46,229 nucleotides of DNA from positions 1 through 46,229 of the forward strand of contig NZ_NHSK01000119.1 of assembly GCF_016653355.1 (NCBI RefSeq), written 5' to 3'. This document shows, piece after piece, positions 25,149 through 38,236 of the stretch. The notes under the pieces were generated by a model. It was not told the origin of the DNA. It saw only the letters and a list, made by a program, of their open reading frames with translations, and ran no database searches. How positions within the stretch are numbered: position 1 is the stretch's first letter; every line of letters begins with the position of its first letter. The translations under genes were made by a program, and so were the position numbers. This DNA is from Rhodoplanes elegans (GTDB taxonomy: Bacteria > Pseudomonadota > Alphaproteobacteria > Rhizobiales > Xanthobacteraceae).

Positions 25149-26300
25149 ATGAGCCGGAATCTGATCATGCTGCGCGTCACCGTGAAGGACGGCGAGCGCG
25201 CCCTCCTGACGCGCGACGGCCGTTTCGAGCGGGTGCTCGAGCCGGGCCGTCACCGGATCGTCGATCCGCTGCGCCGCCGCGCCTGCGAGGTGCACGCCGT
25301 CGTGCGCGCCGAGTTCCCGGCCGAGCGCTGGGCGGTGCTCAAGGCGGCGCGCCCGGACGTCGCCGCGGCGCTGTTCGAGGCGGTCGAGACGCGGGCGAAC
25401 GAGATCGCCATCGTCAGCCTCGACGGCCGCCCGAGCCAGCTCCTCGCACCGTGGCAGACGCGGGTGTTCTGGACGGTCGAGACCCGCGTCGCGGTCGAGC
25501 GCATCGACGTGGCGAGCGATCCGAAGGTGCGGCCGGAGCATCTCGCCATGGTGGCGCGCGAGCGCAACCCGAGCATCGTCGAGCACGTGGTCGAGAACCA
25601 CGAGGCCGGCCTCCTGTTCGTCGAGGGCCGCCTCGTCGAGCGGCTGGCGCCGGGCCGGCACGCTTTCTGGTCGGTCGGCCGCAAGATCGAGGTGAAGCGC
25701 CTCGATCTGCGTCCGCAGGCGGCCGAGATCACGGCGCAGGAGATGCTGACCAAGGACCGCATCGCGCTGCGCGTGACGCTGACCGCGTTCCGCCGGATCG
25801 TCGATCCGGAGCGTCTCGTCGCCGCGGTGCCGGACGTGGATGCGTGGCTGTACCGGCTGGTGCAGTTCGCGATCCGCGATGCCGTCGCCTCGCGCACCCT
25901 CGACGAGGTGCTGTCCGGCAAGGCGGTGCTCGACGACGAGCTGCGCGCCTATGTGCGCGCGCGCGTCGCCGACGCGGGCGTGGAGGTGACGGAGCTCGGC
26001 GTGAAGGACGTGATCCTTCCCGGCGAGATCCGCGAGCTCGTCAACAAGGTGGTGGAGGCGGAGCGGACCGCGAAGGCGAACCTGATCCGCCGCCAGGAGG
26101 AGACCGCGGCGACGCGCTCGCTCCTCAACACCGCCAAGCTGATGGAGGAGAACCCGCTCCTCCTGCGGCTGAAGGAGCTCGAGTCGATCGAGCGGCTTGT
26201 CGAGAAGGTCGGCCGCATCGATCTGCACGCCGGCGACGGCGCCGGCCTCGACGCACTGCTCACAAGGCTCGTGCGCATCAAGAGCGATGCGGCGGCCTGA
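25149..26300 (+). CDS. SPFH/Band 7 (slipin-like) protein with duplicated N-terminal module
   Basis: 383 residues. The SPFH region runs ~130-330: RLVERLAPGRHAFWSVGRKIEVKRLDLRPQ, TAQEMLTKDRIALRVTLTAFRRIVDPE, AIRDAVASRTLDEVLSGK, GVEVTELGVKDVILPGEIRELVNKVVEAE. The following helix carries the usual E-A-E-R-T-A-K-A coiled coil. Unusually, the first ~110 residues hold a related module (GRFERVLEPGRHRIVDPL), and there is no N-terminal membrane helix. SPFH proteins scaffold membrane microdomains or regulate proteases. GGAG precedes ATG; upstream frame extension is rejected. Ends in a good terminator. Confidence 0.82.
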   Translation: MSRNLIMLRVTVKDGERALLTRDGRFERVLEPGRHRIVDPLRRRACEVHAVVRAEFPAERWAVLKAARPDVAAALFEAVETRANEIAIVSLDGRPSQLLAPWQTRVFWTVETRVAVERIDVASDPKVRPEHLAMVARERNPSIVEHVVENHEAGLLFVEGRLVERLAPGRHAFWSVGRKIEVKRLDLRPQAAEITAQEMLTKDRIALRVTLTAFRRIVDPERLVAAVPDVDAWLYRLVQFAIRDAVASRTLDEVLSGKAVLDDELRAYVRARVADAGVEVTELGVKDVILPGEIRELVNKVVEAERTAKANLIRRQEETAATRSLLNTAKLMEENPLLLRLKELESIERLVEKVGRIDLHAGDGAGLDALLTRLVRIKSDAAA

Positions 26301-26348
26301 GAGCGAACCGCGGCGGGGCAGGGTACTGCGTCCGACGACCCAGACGGA

Positions 26349-26377
26349 GGCCCGGGCGGCGACGCCCGGGCCTTTTT
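26349..26377 (+). terminator. Intrinsic terminator of the SPFH gene
   Basis: GGCCCGGGCG-GCGA-CGCCCGGGCC-TTTTT, 48 bp after the stop codon. The stem and loop are identical, on the other strand, to the groEL terminator. Confidence 0.9.
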
Positions 26378-26401
26378 CGTCAGGCGGAGCGGTGGCGCGG
26401 C

Positions 26402-26962
26402 TCAGTCGAACCGGACGCGCCGATAGATGTCGGCGAGCGGCAGTGCGACACCGAGCGCCGGGATGTCGATCACGTCGTCGATGTCGTCGCGCAAGGCCGG
26501 GCCTGCCGGAAAACCGGCGGCCGTTCGGGTCTAGACCCAGACCTTCACCTCGTCGTGAGCGACGACCAGATAGGTGCCGAGGCTCGGCAGAGTCAGGTCT
26601 TCGGCCGCCTTGTCGCCGAGGTCGATCCGCTCGGAGGAGGGGGACATCACCTCGGCCAGGAACACCGGCGCCGTGGCGGTGCGGTCCGTGGTCGGGCCGT
26701 CGGCCGGGTCCACCACGATATCGGGGAACCGAATGGTGGAAGGTCCCACGTCGATGCCGAATTTCGGCAGCACGGTCCAGATGTCGTGATCGACCCGACC
26801 GTCCAATGCTCTGAAGAGGTCGAAGGCGATCAGGGCATGGCCGCGGGTTCTGGGTGCTAAACGCACGACATTCCCATGGACGAACTCGTGGTTCTCCTCC
26901 TGGCGTTCGGCCCAGGCCAGGAAAGCCGCCCTGTCCATCTGCACGGAACATCGAGTTGTCAT
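26402..26962 (-). pseudogene. Uma2 family (DUF820) protein interrupted by an in-frame TAG
   Basis: ATG at 26962 opens a Uma2 protein: AAFLAWAERQEENHEFVHGNVVRL, RGHALIAFDLFRALDG, KFGIDVGPSTIRFPDIVVDPAD, PVFLAEVMSPSSERIDLGDKAAEDLTLPSLGTYLVV. These match the PD-(D/E)XK-like Uma2 fold with its PDIVV and EVxSPS catalytic blocks. After KVWV a TAG (26531-26533) stops the frame. The same frame then continues as TRTAAGFPAGPALRDDIDD, VIDIPALGVALPLADIYRR to TGA at 26402. That is the normal Uma2 C-terminus (~186 residues intact). So one nonsense change truncates ~43 residues. The truncated product keeps the core motifs and might still fold. Confidence 0.8.
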
Positions 26963-27011
26963 TCGGAGCCCTCGATCCGCGACCAACCTAGTCCTCTGGA
27001 GACACGCACGC

Positions 27012-27039
27012 AAAAGGCCCGGGCGTCGCCGCCCGGGCC
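27012..27039 (-). terminator. Intrinsic terminator of groES-groEL
   Basis: On the minus strand: GGCCCGGGCG-GCGA-CGCCCGGGCC followed by TTTTG, ~28 bp past the groEL stop. Same hairpin as at 26349. Confidence 0.85.
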
Positions 27040-27067
27040 TTCGTCGTTGCAACGCGGGACGCGTCGA

Positions 27068-28711
<1,644 letters not shown>

Positions 28712-28825
28712 TCAGCTCCTGAATGAATCCGTTGCGTTCCCCCGACCCGGCGAGACCACGGTGCCGATCCCTAAAGAATCCGGCAGGGTCCGTTCAGGTT
28801 GGATCAGTCCGAAAGTCGTCTCGGG

Positions 28826-29140
28826 TCAGGCGGCCTTCTTCTTGGCCTCGGTGTCGGTGAGAACGCCCATGATGTCGCTCTCCTTCATGATCAGCACCTC
28901 GACGCCGTCGAGCTTGACCTCGGTGCCCGACCACTTGCCGAACAGCACCCGGTCGCCGACCTTCAGGTCGAGCGGGATCAGCTTGCCGGCCTCGTCGCGG
29001 CCGCCCGGGCCGACGGCGATGATCTCGCCCTGCTGGGGCTTCTCCTTGGCGGTGTCGGGGATGATGATCCCGCCGGCCGTCTTCTGCTCGGCCTCGATAC
29101 GCTTGACGACGACGCGGTCGTGAAGCGGACGGAACTTCAT
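28826..29140 (-). CDS. groS: Co-chaperonin GroES (10 kDa)
   Basis: 104 residues. [40 protein letters not shown] (in segments) includes the mobile loop TAGGIIIPD, then [34 protein letters not shown]. Slightly extended at the C-terminus (DTEAKKKAA). First gene of a bicistronic unit with groEL. The leader carries an RpoH-type promoter and a CIRCE element, so heat-shock and HrcA control are both likely. Confidence 0.98.
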   Translation of the reverse strand: MKFRPLHDRVVVKRIEAEQKTAGGIIIPDTAKEKPQQGEIIAVGPGGRDEAGKLIPLDLKVGDRVLFGKWSGTEVKLDGVEVLIMKESDIMGVLTDTEAKKKAA

Positions 29141-29225
29141 GCTGTCCTCCTAAGTTTCTGACATCGAGAGATGATTTGAGTTCGGGCGACCCGCGCGGGC
29201 GCGTGCCCCGGGCTGCCCGGTTGCG

Positions 29226-29254
29226 ACATGGGGGAGGCGACGAAGCCGTTCAAG
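29226..29254 (-). promoter_or_regulatory. RpoH (sigma-32) type heat-shock promoter of groES-groEL
   Basis: On the minus strand CTTGAA (29254-29249) and CCCCATGT (29233-29226) are separated by 15 bases, a near-perfect match to the alphaproteobacterial RpoH promoter (CTTGAAA, 12-15 bp, CCCCATNT). It lies ~85 bp upstream of the groES start. Confidence 0.75.
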
Positions 29255-29271
29255 AGGGCGGCCGAAAAAAT

Positions 29272-29298
29272 TTGGCACTCGCAATGCGAGATTGCCAA
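29272..29298. promoter_or_regulatory. CIRCE element (HrcA operator)
   Basis: TTGGCACTC-N9-GATTGCCAA matches the CIRCE consensus TTAGCACTC-N9-GAGTGCTAA, with exact 9-base spacing and self-complementary arms (8 of 9). It sits just upstream of the RpoH -35 and overlaps TTGGCA on the minus strand, which could be the -35 of a housekeeping promoter. hrcA itself is not in the window. Confidence 0.8.
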
Positions 29299-29545
29299 TG
29301 GCGGCCCGAGCGGGGCGTAGCGCCGGGCGCTTCTCGGCAGGCCGGGCGCGGCTTCGGGTCAACACCGATCATGCAACGCGGAAGTGGAGGCCAAGCTATT
29401 CGGCGTCGCACAAGGTAGAGCGCTGGTAGCACTGTCGGGCCGAGGCTGCTACGCCTGCGCCGTGAACACTTTGTTTACCAAATGAGCTTGCAATGATCGG
29501 AGGTGGCGTTGGAAGATTTCCCGGTCGAGACGGATGGGGGACACC

Positions 29546-29815
29546 ATGGCCTCTAAGGACTTCTTGCAGCAACTTCACGGCTACGGCCTGACGACCGCGC
29601 ACATCCTTTACCGGCGGCCGGATCATCCCTGGCTCCTGCAGACCTATCTCTGGCAGGACTACGACCTCCACCCGCACTTCCCGGAGCTGAACAAGTTTCT
29701 GGGCTTCTGGCGGGACAAGCTGGAGGGCCCGCTCCACTCGGTCACGGTCGCCCATTCGCGCCTGATCAAGCCGGCCGAGATCAAGGCCGTCGACGGGGTC
29801 TTCACGCTCAACTGA
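29546..29815 (+). CDS. Usg family protein
   Basis: 89 residues: MASKDFLQQLHGYGLTTAHILYRRPDHPWLLQTYLWQDYDLHPHFPELNKFLGFWRDKLEGPLHSVTVAHSRLIKPAE shows, in blocks, the near-invariant Usg pattern (GYGLTTA, ILYR-PDHP, WQDYD, FPEL, FW, LEGPLHSV). Usg proteins are small, widespread in alphaproteobacteria, sometimes near trp genes, with no proven biochemical role. ATG at 29546 is chosen since GGGGGA is just upstream; an in-frame ATG 12 bp earlier is possible. Confidence 0.88.
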   Translation: MASKDFLQQLHGYGLTTAHILYRRPDHPWLLQTYLWQDYDLHPHFPELNKFLGFWRDKLEGPLHSVTVAHSRLIKPAEIKAVDGVFTLN

Positions 29816-29842
29816 GCGGGCGGGGACCCGCGCGGTTGCCTC

Positions 29843-29933
29843 CGTAGCCCGGGCTGAGCGCAGCGAAGCCCGGGGTGCGGCGGTCGCCGGAGCAAGAAAG
29901 CCCCGGATGTCGCTTCGCTCCATCCGGGCTACG
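29843..29933. repeat. Palindromic repeat family B, copy 1
   Basis: Starts CGTAGCCCGGGCTGAGCGC and ends GCTCCATCCGGGCTACG, with internal arms AGCGAAGCCCGG / CCGGATGTCGCTTCG. Copies at 30242-30332 and (partial) 31621-31660 share the same ends and core. Confidence 0.75.
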
Positions 29934-29977
29934 CTTGCTGACGTGTGGCGGACGGGCTGGCGGTCGGTCGGATGGTC

Positions 29978-30190
29978 TCACTCCGCCGCGCTGGCCGGGG
30001 GCAGGGCGATGGTCTCGATCTTGGAGAGGTCGAGCTTCTTCGATGCGTGGTCGATGTCGAATCCGACCACCTCGCCGTCGGCGTCGAGGTCGACGACGAG
30101 CCCTGCGACGATCTCCCGCGTCTCCGCACCCGGAGCATCCTTCAGCTCGATGTAGAGACTGTCGGTCTCGGGATAGTAGTGCAGCTTCAT
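29978..30190 (-). CDS. DUF2283 domain protein
   Basis: 70 residues. MKLHYYPETDSLYIELKD, then EIVAGLVVDLDADGEVVGFDIDHASKKLDLSKIE is the DUF2283 signature (YYPETDSLYI-L and V-D-D-G-VVG-DI-A). Such proteins are small, often in pairs or near toxin-antitoxin or restriction genes. Excellent ribosome binding site GGGAGGAG. It is flanked on both sides by family B palindromic repeats. Function unknown. Confidence 0.85.
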   Translation of the reverse strand: MKLHYYPETDSLYIELKDAPGAETREIVAGLVVDLDADGEVVGFDIDHASKKLDLSKIETIALPPASAAE

Positions 30191-30241
30191 CGAGGCTCCT
30201 CCCGAAAATCGCGATCGAACAGTGTCGCCGTTTCGCAGCCT

Positions 30242-30332
30242 CGTAGCCCGGGTTGAGCGCAGCGAAACCCGGGGTGCGGCGGTCGCCGGCGCAAGAAAAT
30301 CCCGGATTTCGCTTCGCTCAGTCCAGGCTACG
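30242..30332. repeat. Palindromic repeat family B, copy 2
   Basis: CGTAGCCCGGGTTGAGCGC ... CAGTCCAGGCTACG, 91 bp, highly similar to 29843-29933 over its whole length, including the central GGTGCGGCGGTCGCCGG. Lies between the DUF2283 gene and the decayed restriction gene. Confidence 0.75.
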
Positions 30333-30361
30333 AAGACCCCGGGGCTAGGCTCACTGAAAGA

Positions 30362-31494
30362 TCAATCCGCGGGCTGGGGAAGACCGGCCGGTTGGCCATT
30401 TGCTGGTTCGCCGAGCACTCGTTTGGTGAAAACCTGCAAGAGAGGTGTGTCGAGAATCGAGCCGGTTAAATTGTCTGTCGCGATTTCGTCTGGCAGGTCG
30501 GCGAACGCGAAGCGATATTTCGGTCCGCGGGCCCCACCTTCGTAGAAATCAAACATTCGACCCCGTCGCTCGCGATCGTAATAGACGACGAATTTCCCTT
30601 TGTAGTCGTTGAATGCGATCTTCTGAATGGCGGTAAAAAGCCGTTCGTCATTAACCAAGAATGCCAAGCGTTGCTTGCAAAGACCTCGGTTCAGTCTGAG
30701 AAGGGGATGGTTCCGGAGTGGGGTCTGTCGGCAAAAGGTCCGGCGCGGGCGCCGGAGGCGGAGGGACTTTGGTGAGATCGAGTCGTTGCAAGATCTTGAC
30801 GTTGACGAACTCGCGAAATGCCGACCCGACCAATTCCTGAAAGTCAGGCAGCGCCTTGTCTCGAACGTGTTGGATCCCGACGGTCCTGAGGAGCATTCTC
30901 GTGAAATCGGCGCTCGGCTTCTCGGCCAGCAGCGAAATTTCCTGAAGGAATTTTTGGAAAACGAGCTTCCGCTTCGCCTCGGCTCCGATGTTTTCCGGGT
31001 CGAACTGGCCCTTTTGCAGAGATTTCAGGCCGTCGGCGACGCTCTCGTCCAGCCGTCCTTTCGCGATGTCGCGAAGATTGACGGTGAGAAACGCCTTCTC
31101 GTCCATCATGTTCGGTTCGTCGGAATCCGCATAGAACTCGAACACCAGACCATCAGTAAGCAGGCCCATTTTCACTGTCGGCGCCGCATTGAAATAGCTT
31201 CTGAGCTGACCGCGTTCATCCTTCAGTGCGGCGCCACAGCATTTTGCATTCAATCGCGATGATCGGCAGGTCGTTCTGCAGAATCGCATAGTCGACCCGG
31301 TTCTTGTATTTGTCGGAAAAATCGGCGGCGTGTTCGGGGCATACCTCGAGGGGGTTGCGGTCGTCGAAGCCGAGGAAATTCACAAACGGCAGGACAAGAA
31401 ACATCTTCGTCGATTCTTCGTTGCCGCAGCGGTCTGCGAGACCGACATTCCGCTTGGCGAAGGCAATCAACTTGTCACCGAATTCGTCAGCCAT
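30362..31494 (-). pseudogene. Frameshifted HsdR_N-type (type I restriction enzyme R-like) protein
   Basis: Three frames together give one protein. Start MADEFGDKLIAFAKRNVGLADRCGNEESTKMFLVLPFVNFLG (31494 on), DYAILQNDLPIIAIECK: this is the HsdR_N_2 nuclease-like domain, with D-x(n)-E-x-K (VDYAIL..AIECK). At 31242-31246 an extra A in TGCAAAATGC shifts the frame. CCGAALKDERGQLRSYFNAAPTVKMGLLTDGLVFEFYADSD continues in the next frame to ~30690. Two further shifts near 30687 and 30675 pass through EVFA to QRLAFLVNDERLFTAIQKIAF, KFVVYYDRERRGRMFDFYEGG, to the end at 30362. Three lesions mean it is a pseudogene. Its lower GC than neighbours suggests horizontal origin. Confidence 0.85.
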
Positions 31495-31620
31495 GTTCGC
31501 CCTCCATAACGGGACCATCACCGCTTCCCGGCGACACCCACGTCAGGGGCTCAAGCTACCTTACAAGAACTCCCTTTGGTAGTAATGTCGATAAAATTCT
31601 CGCGTGAGTACGCCGGGCGC

Positions 31621-31660
31621 GTCGTCCCGGATGTCGCTGCGCTCCCTCCGGGCTACGACG
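31621..31660. repeat. Palindromic repeat family B, partial copy 3
   Basis: GTCGTCCCGGATGTCGCTGC ... CTCCGGGCTACGACG matches the right half of copies 1 and 2. Lies between the decayed restriction gene and the nucleoside transporter, so the decayed gene is bracketed by copies 2 and 3. Confidence 0.6.
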
Positions 31661-31663
31661 TCC

Positions 31664-32923
31664 TCACACCATCGTCCCCACCGTCGCCCCGATCATGCAG
31701 GTCGAGAGGGTGCCCGACACGATCGACTTCGGCCCGAGCGACACGATCTCGTCGCGGCGCTCGGGGGCCATCGCGGCGAGGCCGCCGATCATGATGCCGA
31801 GGCTGCCGAAATTGGCGAAGCCGCACATCGCGTAGGTGAGGATCAGGCGCGAGCGCGGATCGAGCGCGTCGGCCGGCAGCTTCGAGAGCTCCACATAGGC
31901 GATCAGCTCGTTGAGCACGGTCTTGATGCCCATCAGCCCGCCGGCCGTCACCGCCTGGTCCCAAGGGATGCCGATGAGCCAGCACACCGGCGCCATCACG
32001 AGACCGAGGCCGCGCTGCAGCGTCGGCGGCGCGCCCATCACGTCGGGGAGCAGGCCGAGGATCGCGTTGGCGAGATGCACCAGCGCCACCAGCACGATGA
32101 TCATGGCGACGATGTTCAGCAGAAGCTCGAGCCCGACCGTAGTGCCGCGCACGATCGCGTCCATGGTGCTGTTCGCGATCTTCGCGGGGGCCACCGCCGG
32201 CGCCGCCGTCGCGCCGTCGGCGCGGTCCGGCACCATCAGGTGCGACACCAGGATGGCGGCGGGCGCGCCGAGGATCGAGGCGACGGCGAGGTGGCCGGCG
32301 ACGTCCGACACCACGTCGCGCAACAGCGTCGCGTAGAGCACGAACACGGTGCCGGCGATGCCGGCCATGCCGCCGGTCATCACCATGAACAGTTCGCCGC
32401 GCGTCAACCCGGCGAGGTAGGGTCGGATGAACAGCGGCGCCTCGACCATGCCGACGAAGATGTTGGCGGCGGTCGAGAGCCCGACCGCGCCGCCGATGCC
32501 GAGCGTCCGCTCCAGCACCAGCGAGAAGCCGCGCACGATCGGTTGCAGGACGCCCCAGTGGAACAGCAGCGTGGTCAGCGCGCTGACCACCAGCACGATC
32601 GGCAGCGCCTGGAAGGCGAGCACGAAGTCGGCGCCGGGCGTCTTCGGATCGAAGGGCAGGGGGCCGCCGCCCAGATAGCCGAACACGAAGCCGGTGCCGG
32701 CCCGGGTCGCCGCCGCGACGGCGTCGACCCCGGCCGCGATTCCCGAGAAGGCGGCCGTCACGCCCGGCACTTTCAGGAGCAGCAGTGCCAGGGCGACCGT
32801 CAGGGCGAGCGCCAGCGCCACGGTGCGCGGCCGCACCGCGCGGCGGTCCTCGCTGATCGCGAAGGCGAGGCCGATCAGGGCGAGGAGCCCGAAGGCCGAT
32901 TGAAGCTGCGGCAGGAAGGGCAC
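31664..32923 (-). CDS. Concentrative nucleoside transporter (CNT/NupC family)
   Basis: 419 residues from GTG 32923 (GGAG upstream); an in-frame ATG 57 bp earlier adds a non-conserved basic segment. About 9-10 membrane helices. Family blocks: FVLAFQALPIVLVVSALTTLLFHWGVLQP, GLSTAANIFVGMVEAPLFIRPYL (the NIFxGxTEAP motif with M-V for Q/T), TGGMAGIAGTVFVLYA, and LILTYAMCGFANFGSLGIMIGGL. It imports nucleosides coupled to H+ or Na+ at the inner membrane. Monocistronic by context. Confidence 0.93.
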   Translation of the reverse strand: MPFLPQLQSAFGLLALIGLAFAISEDRRAVRPRTVALALALTVALALLLLKVPGVTAAFSGIAAGVDAVAAATRAGTGFVFGYLGGGPLPFDPKTPGADFVLAFQALPIVLVVSALTTLLFHWGVLQPIVRGFSLVLERTLGIGGAVGLSTAANIFVGMVEAPLFIRPYLAGLTRGELFMVMTGGMAGIAGTVFVLYATLLRDVVSDVAGHLAVASILGAPAAILVSHLMVPDRADGATAAPAVAPAKIANSTMDAIVRGTTVGLELLLNIVAMIIVLVALVHLANAILGLLPDVMGAPPTLQRGLGLVMAPVCWLIGIPWDQAVTAGGLMGIKTVLNELIAYVELSKLPADALDPRSRLILTYAMCGFANFGSLGIMIGGLAAMAPERRDEIVSLGPKSIVSGTLSTCMIGATVGTMV

Positions 32924-33163
32924 GGGCGGGCTCCGACGGGCGGTCTTCGGCGAGGGCGCGGTCCAGGCAGAACGGGTCATGCAGGAATCGTGCGCGCCAG
33001 CGTCACCTCGATACCGCGTGGGGCGAGGGGCCGATAGAGCTCGGCATCCGCTTTCGGGGCCGCGGGCGGGCGGGCCCGAAAGGCGTCCGCGGCACCCGGC
33101 TCCGGCCGACGGCGGCGCGCCGGCGTGTTATGGTTGCGGAATTGCCGCCAGCGGAGACCCGCC

Positions 33164-33541
33164 ATGGCTCGGATTCGCTTCGACTTTGGATTGCTGACCC
33201 TCGACGCCACGCTCCTCGACGACAGCCCGACCGCCGCGGCCGTGCTGGAGGCGCTGCCGTTCACGGCCTCGGTGCTCACCTGGGGCGACGAGGTCTATTT
33301 CGAGGTGCCGGTGCGCTCGCCCCGCGAGGCGGAAGCGCGCGCCGTCGTCACCCCGGGCGAGATCGCCTACTGGCCGGACGGGCCGGCCGTCGTCATCGGC
33401 TTCGGCCGCACCCCGATCAGCCAGGACGGCGAGACCCGGCTCGCCGCGCCCTGCAACCTGTTCGCCCGTGCCGACGACGACGTGAAGACCCTCGCCGCCG
33501 TCGAGGCGGGGGCGCGCGTGACGGTGATCCGGCTCGACTGA
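33164..33541 (+). CDS. Cyclophilin-like fold protein (PF04126-type)
   Basis: 125 residues. ATLLDDSPTAAAVLEALPFTASVLTWGDEVYFEVPVRSP and ARAVVTPGEIAYWPDGPAVVIGFGRTPIS show the TM1367-like beta-barrel pattern (D-SPTA-xLxxxLPxxxxxxxWGDEIYF, then GD-AYWP-G-A-CIFFGPTPxS). These proteins resemble cyclophilin in fold but lack the isomerase active site, and their role is unknown. GCGGAG ribosome binding site before ATG 33164. Confidence 0.85.
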   Translation: MARIRFDFGLLTLDATLLDDSPTAAAVLEALPFTASVLTWGDEVYFEVPVRSPREAEARAVVTPGEIAYWPDGPAVVIGFGRTPISQDGETRLAAPCNLFARADDDVKTLAAVEAGARVTVIRLD

Positions 33542-33826
33542 AGGGCGCGCCCCGGAGCCGCGGCCGCCGCTGCGCGGCGGTGGTGCTCGGCCCGCCGGCT
33601 GCCGGTCGTCGTGGCCGGTCGTCGCCCGGACGGGCGAGGCGTCCGGCTTCGTCTCGTCCGTTCAGGCGATACTTCGTTCGATTGCGGCAACGGCTCGTCA
33701 ATCTTCGGAAAATAAAGCCCTTGCTGCTGCCGCGGCGTTAACGGTTCCGTGCCGGCCGCCGCGGCATCGTCGGGCCGACGACGCCTCCGAAGAAGCTCCG
33801 AGGCGATCCGCCGGACGGCGGAGGAA

Positions 33827-36886
<3,060 letters not shown>

Positions 36887-37166
36887 GGCCGGGCCGCTAG
36901 CCAGAAGCGCGCTGCTGCGCTGCCTCGCCGAAGACATCGTGTCCCGGGCGCGGCGCGACGCGCCGCGAAACGGGACCCAGGGGCGATCGGGCGAGGCGTT
37001 CGGCGAACTCTTGGCGTACCACCCGTCGTGGCGTCCGTCGTGGCGCCCCTGGGCCCCGGCTCTGCGGCACATCAGGCCTGCGGCCTGATGCGCCTTGTCC
37101 GGGGCACGCGGCCGGGCACCCGGATCGTCGTTTCATCTCTCAGGGTGCGCTGCGGCTCATGGCCAC
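36887..37166. repeat. Repeat-rich gap between convergent genes
   Basis: No gene in 280 bp. It contains GTCCCG...CGGGAC enclosing GCGGCGCG-A-CGCGCCGC near 36939-36974, dispersed repeat copy 2 (37037-37069, related to 11834-11868), and a hairpin CATCAGGCC-TGC-GGCCTGATG at 37070-37090. None has a T-run, but together they probably end transcription from both sides. Confidence 0.5.
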
Positions 37167-37940
37167 TCACCCCCGTCCGACGAAGGGCATCTGGTTCGCC
37201 ATCACGGTGAGGAACAGCACGTTGACGTCGAGCGGCAGGCTCGCCATGTAGGCGACCGCCTGGCCGGCATGGGCGACGTCCATGCGGGCCTCCACCATCG
37301 AATCGCCGTCCGGCTGCAGCACGCCCTGGCCCTGCGCCATCCGCTCGGTCAGCGGCGTCGCCGCGTTGCCGATGTCGATCTGGCCGCAGCAGATGTCGAA
37401 CGGCCGCCCGTCCAGCGACACCTGCTTGGTGAGCCCCGTGATGGCGTGCTTGGTCGACGTGTAGGCGACGGCGCGCGGCCGCGGCGTGTGGGCCGAGATC
37501 GAGCCGTTGTTGATGATGCGGCCGCCGCGCGGGGTTTGCGCCTTCATGATCCGCACCGCCTCCTGGATGCACAGGAACGGTCCGGTGAGGTTGGTGTCGA
37601 CCACCTTCCGCCAGGTCTCGTAGGGCAGGTCCTCGATCGGCACGGCCGGCGCCCCGATGCCGGCATTGTTGAACAGCAGGTCGAGCCGGCCGTAGGTCTC
37701 GCGCACGGTCGCGAACAGCGCCGCGATGTGGGCCGGCTCGGAGACGTCGGTCGGCACGCAGAGGCTCTTGCCGCCGCTCTCCGCGCCGAGCCGCGCGGTC
37801 TCGTCGAGCATCTCGGGCCGGCGGCCGGCCAGCACGACGGTGAAGCCCGCCGCCATCAGGGCGAGGGCGGCGGCGCGGCCGATGCCCGTTCCGGCCCCCG
37901 TCACCACCGCGATCTTGTCGTGCGTCGCCCCCGTGCTCAT
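37167..37940 (-). CDS. Short-chain dehydrogenase/reductase
   Basis: 257 residues from ATG 37940 (GGAG upstream). Classical SDR: cofactor loop TGAGTGIG (14-21), NNAG (91-94), catalytic Ser147/149 in [10 protein letters not shown], Tyr160 and Lys164 in AYTSTK. R40 after the second strand (LAGRR) suggests NADP(H). The active-site text [33 protein letters not shown] resembles SDRs acting on small hydroxy or keto compounds. Substrate unknown. It is divergent from the caspase-like gene with ~300 bp between. Confidence 0.92.
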   Translation of the reverse strand: MSTGATHDKIAVVTGAGTGIGRAAALALMAAGFTVVLAGRRPEMLDETARLGAESGGKSLCVPTDVSEPAHIAALFATVRETYGRLDLLFNNAGIGAPAVPIEDLPYETWRKVVDTNLTGPFLCIQEAVRIMKAQTPRGGRIINNGSISAHTPRPRAVAYTSTKHAITGLTKQVSLDGRPFDICCGQIDIGNAATPLTERMAQGQGVLQPDGDSMVEARMDVAHAGQAVAYMASLPLDVNVLFLTVMANQMPFVGRG

Positions 37941-38236
37941 GGCTCTCCTCCGTCGTCTTGGTTGTCGTGAACGGTTTTTCGGATCGTCCGCACCCGGGAC
38001 CGGGCCGGCGGCCGTGATCTTAAACGTGATCGGCCGTTTTTCCGACACAGTCTTCAAAGGGTGGCGACCGTGACGTATGCTCCTGTCGCGTGCAGTCGCG
38101 TCCCCGTCACGGAGCGTCGTCCCGCGATCGCGATCCCGAGCGGTTCCTGTGCGTTTTCACCCGCGATCCGCGTCACGGTGGAGCGCGGGATCCAAGGCGG
38201 ATCACCAAGCAGACCACCAGGCGGAGTGCCGGCCCC

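Larger units (their letters stand above)
29141..29545. other. Intergenic region groES / usg
   Basis: These 405 bp separate divergent genes. Besides the CIRCE and RpoH sites there is an AT-run at ~29265-29273. CGTGAACACTTTGTTTACCAAATG near 29460-29483 is an AT-richer stretch probably belonging to the usg promoter. No further gene is seen. Confidence 0.4.
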
